DNA of 61,289 bases, from NCBI GenBank assembly GCA_018398765.1, contig JAHBMJ010000521.1, positions 45,807 to 107,095 of the forward strand. Direction: 5' to 3'. A program made the translations under genes and the position numbers. Of the stretch, positions 59,841 through 61,289 are shown in pieces. Origin of the DNA: Chromera velia (taxonomy: Eukaryota > Sar > Chromeraceae). How positions within the stretch are numbered: the first letter of the stretch is position 1; the number at the start of each line of letters is the position of its first letter. The notes beneath the pieces are model-generated. The model was not told where the DNA came from and made no database searches. It saw only the letters and a program-made list of their open reading frames with translations.

Positions 59841-60880
59841 TGCGACGTATGTATACGTGACTGCTCACAGGTATAAAGACCTGCGAGAAAAAGGGAAAGA
59901 TACCAGGCTATTTGAAAATAACTAGAAGGTTTTCGGCCACAGACAGACAGAGAACACAGATACAAGAGAGAGAAGAGACAGGGAAAGATCGCTAAACAGT
60001 CAGATACTGATATGCACAGTCTGACAATCACATCTCGAAGCATCATAAAAAGCCGAGAGACATCCCTCTCCCTGTTTTGCAGGAACCCTATGTCTTGCTT
60101 AGCCACATATAATGATGCTAGTGATGATGATGATCAGGTGAGTTAACCCGACAGCCATCGTAGCCCAATGGCAAAGGGCAATCTATGAGTATTTAACTCA
60201 TACTGCAAAGCTATAGGAGCACGCTAAGCGATTACTCACCTAAAGTGGCCAAACTTTAGGCTGACTAGCTAGTAAAACACGGCGCGCCCAGGATTGATCA
60301 GTCTGCGGCGGTAGTTAACTAAGTTAACTTCCATACAATCGGCGAGTGAGGTTGATTTGGGTGGGGCAAAGACCCCTCATAGCATATTTTGATGGGTGCA
60401 AAAGGTGTGCACAAATGCTTATACGGTAGTTTTTCAACTGTTTTTGGTCGGCGCCGAACGCGCTTATGAAGAATTTCCGGTGATTTGGATCAGAAAGTGT
60501 AAAAAAAAGAGCAGCGCTAGGACTCGGAGCAGCGCCCTAGGGATAAATCCAAACGTTATAAACATTTTTTCTTAAATTACAATTTAATTGTTAAAAGACT
60601 GTACACTAGACTGTACATTGCATATGAACTAGCATATGAATTATCATTGAAATGTATTCTAAGAAGACTCTGACGGCACAGTGATGTGTAGACCGGTAAA
60701 AGAAGAATGACACGTGATGCATATGTGTCGACAGAACGAAGAGATTTTGAGCTGGGTTGGAGGGAGCCTGAAGACAGAAACAGAAGCGGATGGCTAGGCG
60801 GATGGTCGATCTGTTTTTTTTTTTGCTTCCTCCGAGCTCTTTAAACTCCCCTCCCTATCTCAGTTCCTCTTCGCCCTGTA
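59841..60880. other. Intergenic, no recognised gene
   Basis: Contains GAC/AGA-rich stretches, a short (GAT)n run near 60119 and an AT-rich patch at about 60550-60680. A weak A-box-like word at 60154 is not supported by a tRNA fold. Confidence 0.5.
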
Positions 60881-60888
60881 TGTGCAGG

Positions 60889-60955
60889 TATGCATCGATC
60901 GTCATTGGTATCAGAGAGGAGGTTCCTGCGCATAAAGTCCATTTGCGTGCGTTGG
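60889..60955 (+). CDS. Possible exon of a gene leaving the right edge
   Basis: After a GTGCAG acceptor (ends 60888) a frame reads YASIVIGIREEVPAHKVHLR, then ALV, followed by low-complexity sequence. A second short frame EEKRVALNRRLVPPVREG lies near 61030. The peptide looks like real protein but is too short to assign, and boundaries are uncertain. Confidence 0.25.
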
Positions 60956-61289
60956 TTGCCCTATCCATGCCCGCTTCTCTGCCTCCCTGCCTGCCTCTGT
61001 GTCTGTCCATTTTGTTTTTGTTTGCAAGAAGAGAAGAGGGTGGCTCTGAACAGACGTCTCGTCCCTCCTGTCAGGGAGGGGAGGGCAATGCCAAATTGAG
61101 TGACTGCCTGACAGACAGAATCAATCAATCAATCAATCCATCAATCAAACTTGCAGGCAGAAACGATCTGGATGTTCTGGTTTGAATAATGAATCTTCAA
61201 TTACTCTCTTGCTTGCACTCATTGCACGACTGTGTACAAACGGCTTCATTCCATTTAATTTCTCCTTCTGACCGACCCTCTTCCTTCTC

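Noticed and set aside
60150-60300. tRNA or tRNA-derived SINE (A-box-like word TAGCCCAATGG)
   Set aside because: No cloverleaf, no canonical anticodon loop or T-loop, and the only B-box-like word is over 100 bases away and poorly matched.

Overview
The window is nuclear DNA from an intron-rich eukaryote. Almost every multi-exon gene has introns of about 0.2-1.2 kb, with GT donors (often GTCAGT or GTGAGT) and acceptors that nearly always read TGCAG, often inside TGCATGCAG. Simple repeats are very abundant. Leaders of secretory or plastid type (nitrilase leader with AKA then Phe, a peroxidase signal peptide, a further signal-like N-terminus at 56068) suggest an alga with a complex red-type plastid. 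A photosynthetic alveolate such as a chromerid would fit, but this is inference. There are no bacterial operons, CRISPR arrays, rRNAs or convincing tRNAs.

Layout. 152-5066 (+): 3' part of a golgin-84-like tail-anchored coiled-coil protein. 6507-7876 (-): unrecognised Lys/Glu-rich protein. 7922-12358 (+): F-box/WD40 protein. 14281-17372 (-): membrane-anchored ankyrin-repeat protein with a C-terminal J domain. 18158-23747 (+): nitrilase-family amidase, interrupted by a minisatellite and ending in a long exonic (TG)n tract. 23760-24297: truncated non-LTR retrotransposon with a 43-bp target-site duplication. 25925-26575 (+): intronless multi-pass membrane protein. 27082-28509: short LTR retrotransposon with a 5-bp target-site duplication. 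29881-31077 (+): intronless unknown protein. 33226-35589 (-): three-exon two-helix membrane protein. 36692-46766 (+): 19-exon UFD1-family protein with TRAF/C2HC-like zinc fingers and an AZUL-like C-terminus. 50361-55395 (-): ten-exon secreted heme peroxidase. 56068-57732 (+): intronless unknown protein. The right end holds microsatellites, a 66-bp tandem repeat and possibly the edge of another gene.

Genes alternate in strand, giving divergent pairs (7876/7922, 17372/18158, 35589/36692, 55395/56068) and convergent pairs. AT-rich, CTAG/TAGT-rich islands lie downstream of stop codons, in the convergent gaps and after the nitrilase and 56068 genes. They are absent from the divergent gaps.

Themes. 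Ubiquitin/proteostasis is represented by an F-box/WD40 protein, a UFD1-AZUL protein and a J-domain protein, though the sequence does not show that they act together. The most unusual structural feature is repeated tandem duplication across exon-intron junctions: golgin, F-box, nitrilase (several) and UFD1 genes. In the nitrilase it has become a 34-bp minisatellite whose unit carries the catalytic-cysteine codons and a 5' splice site. All exon models were made by eye from reading-frame and phase consistency and have no transcript support.
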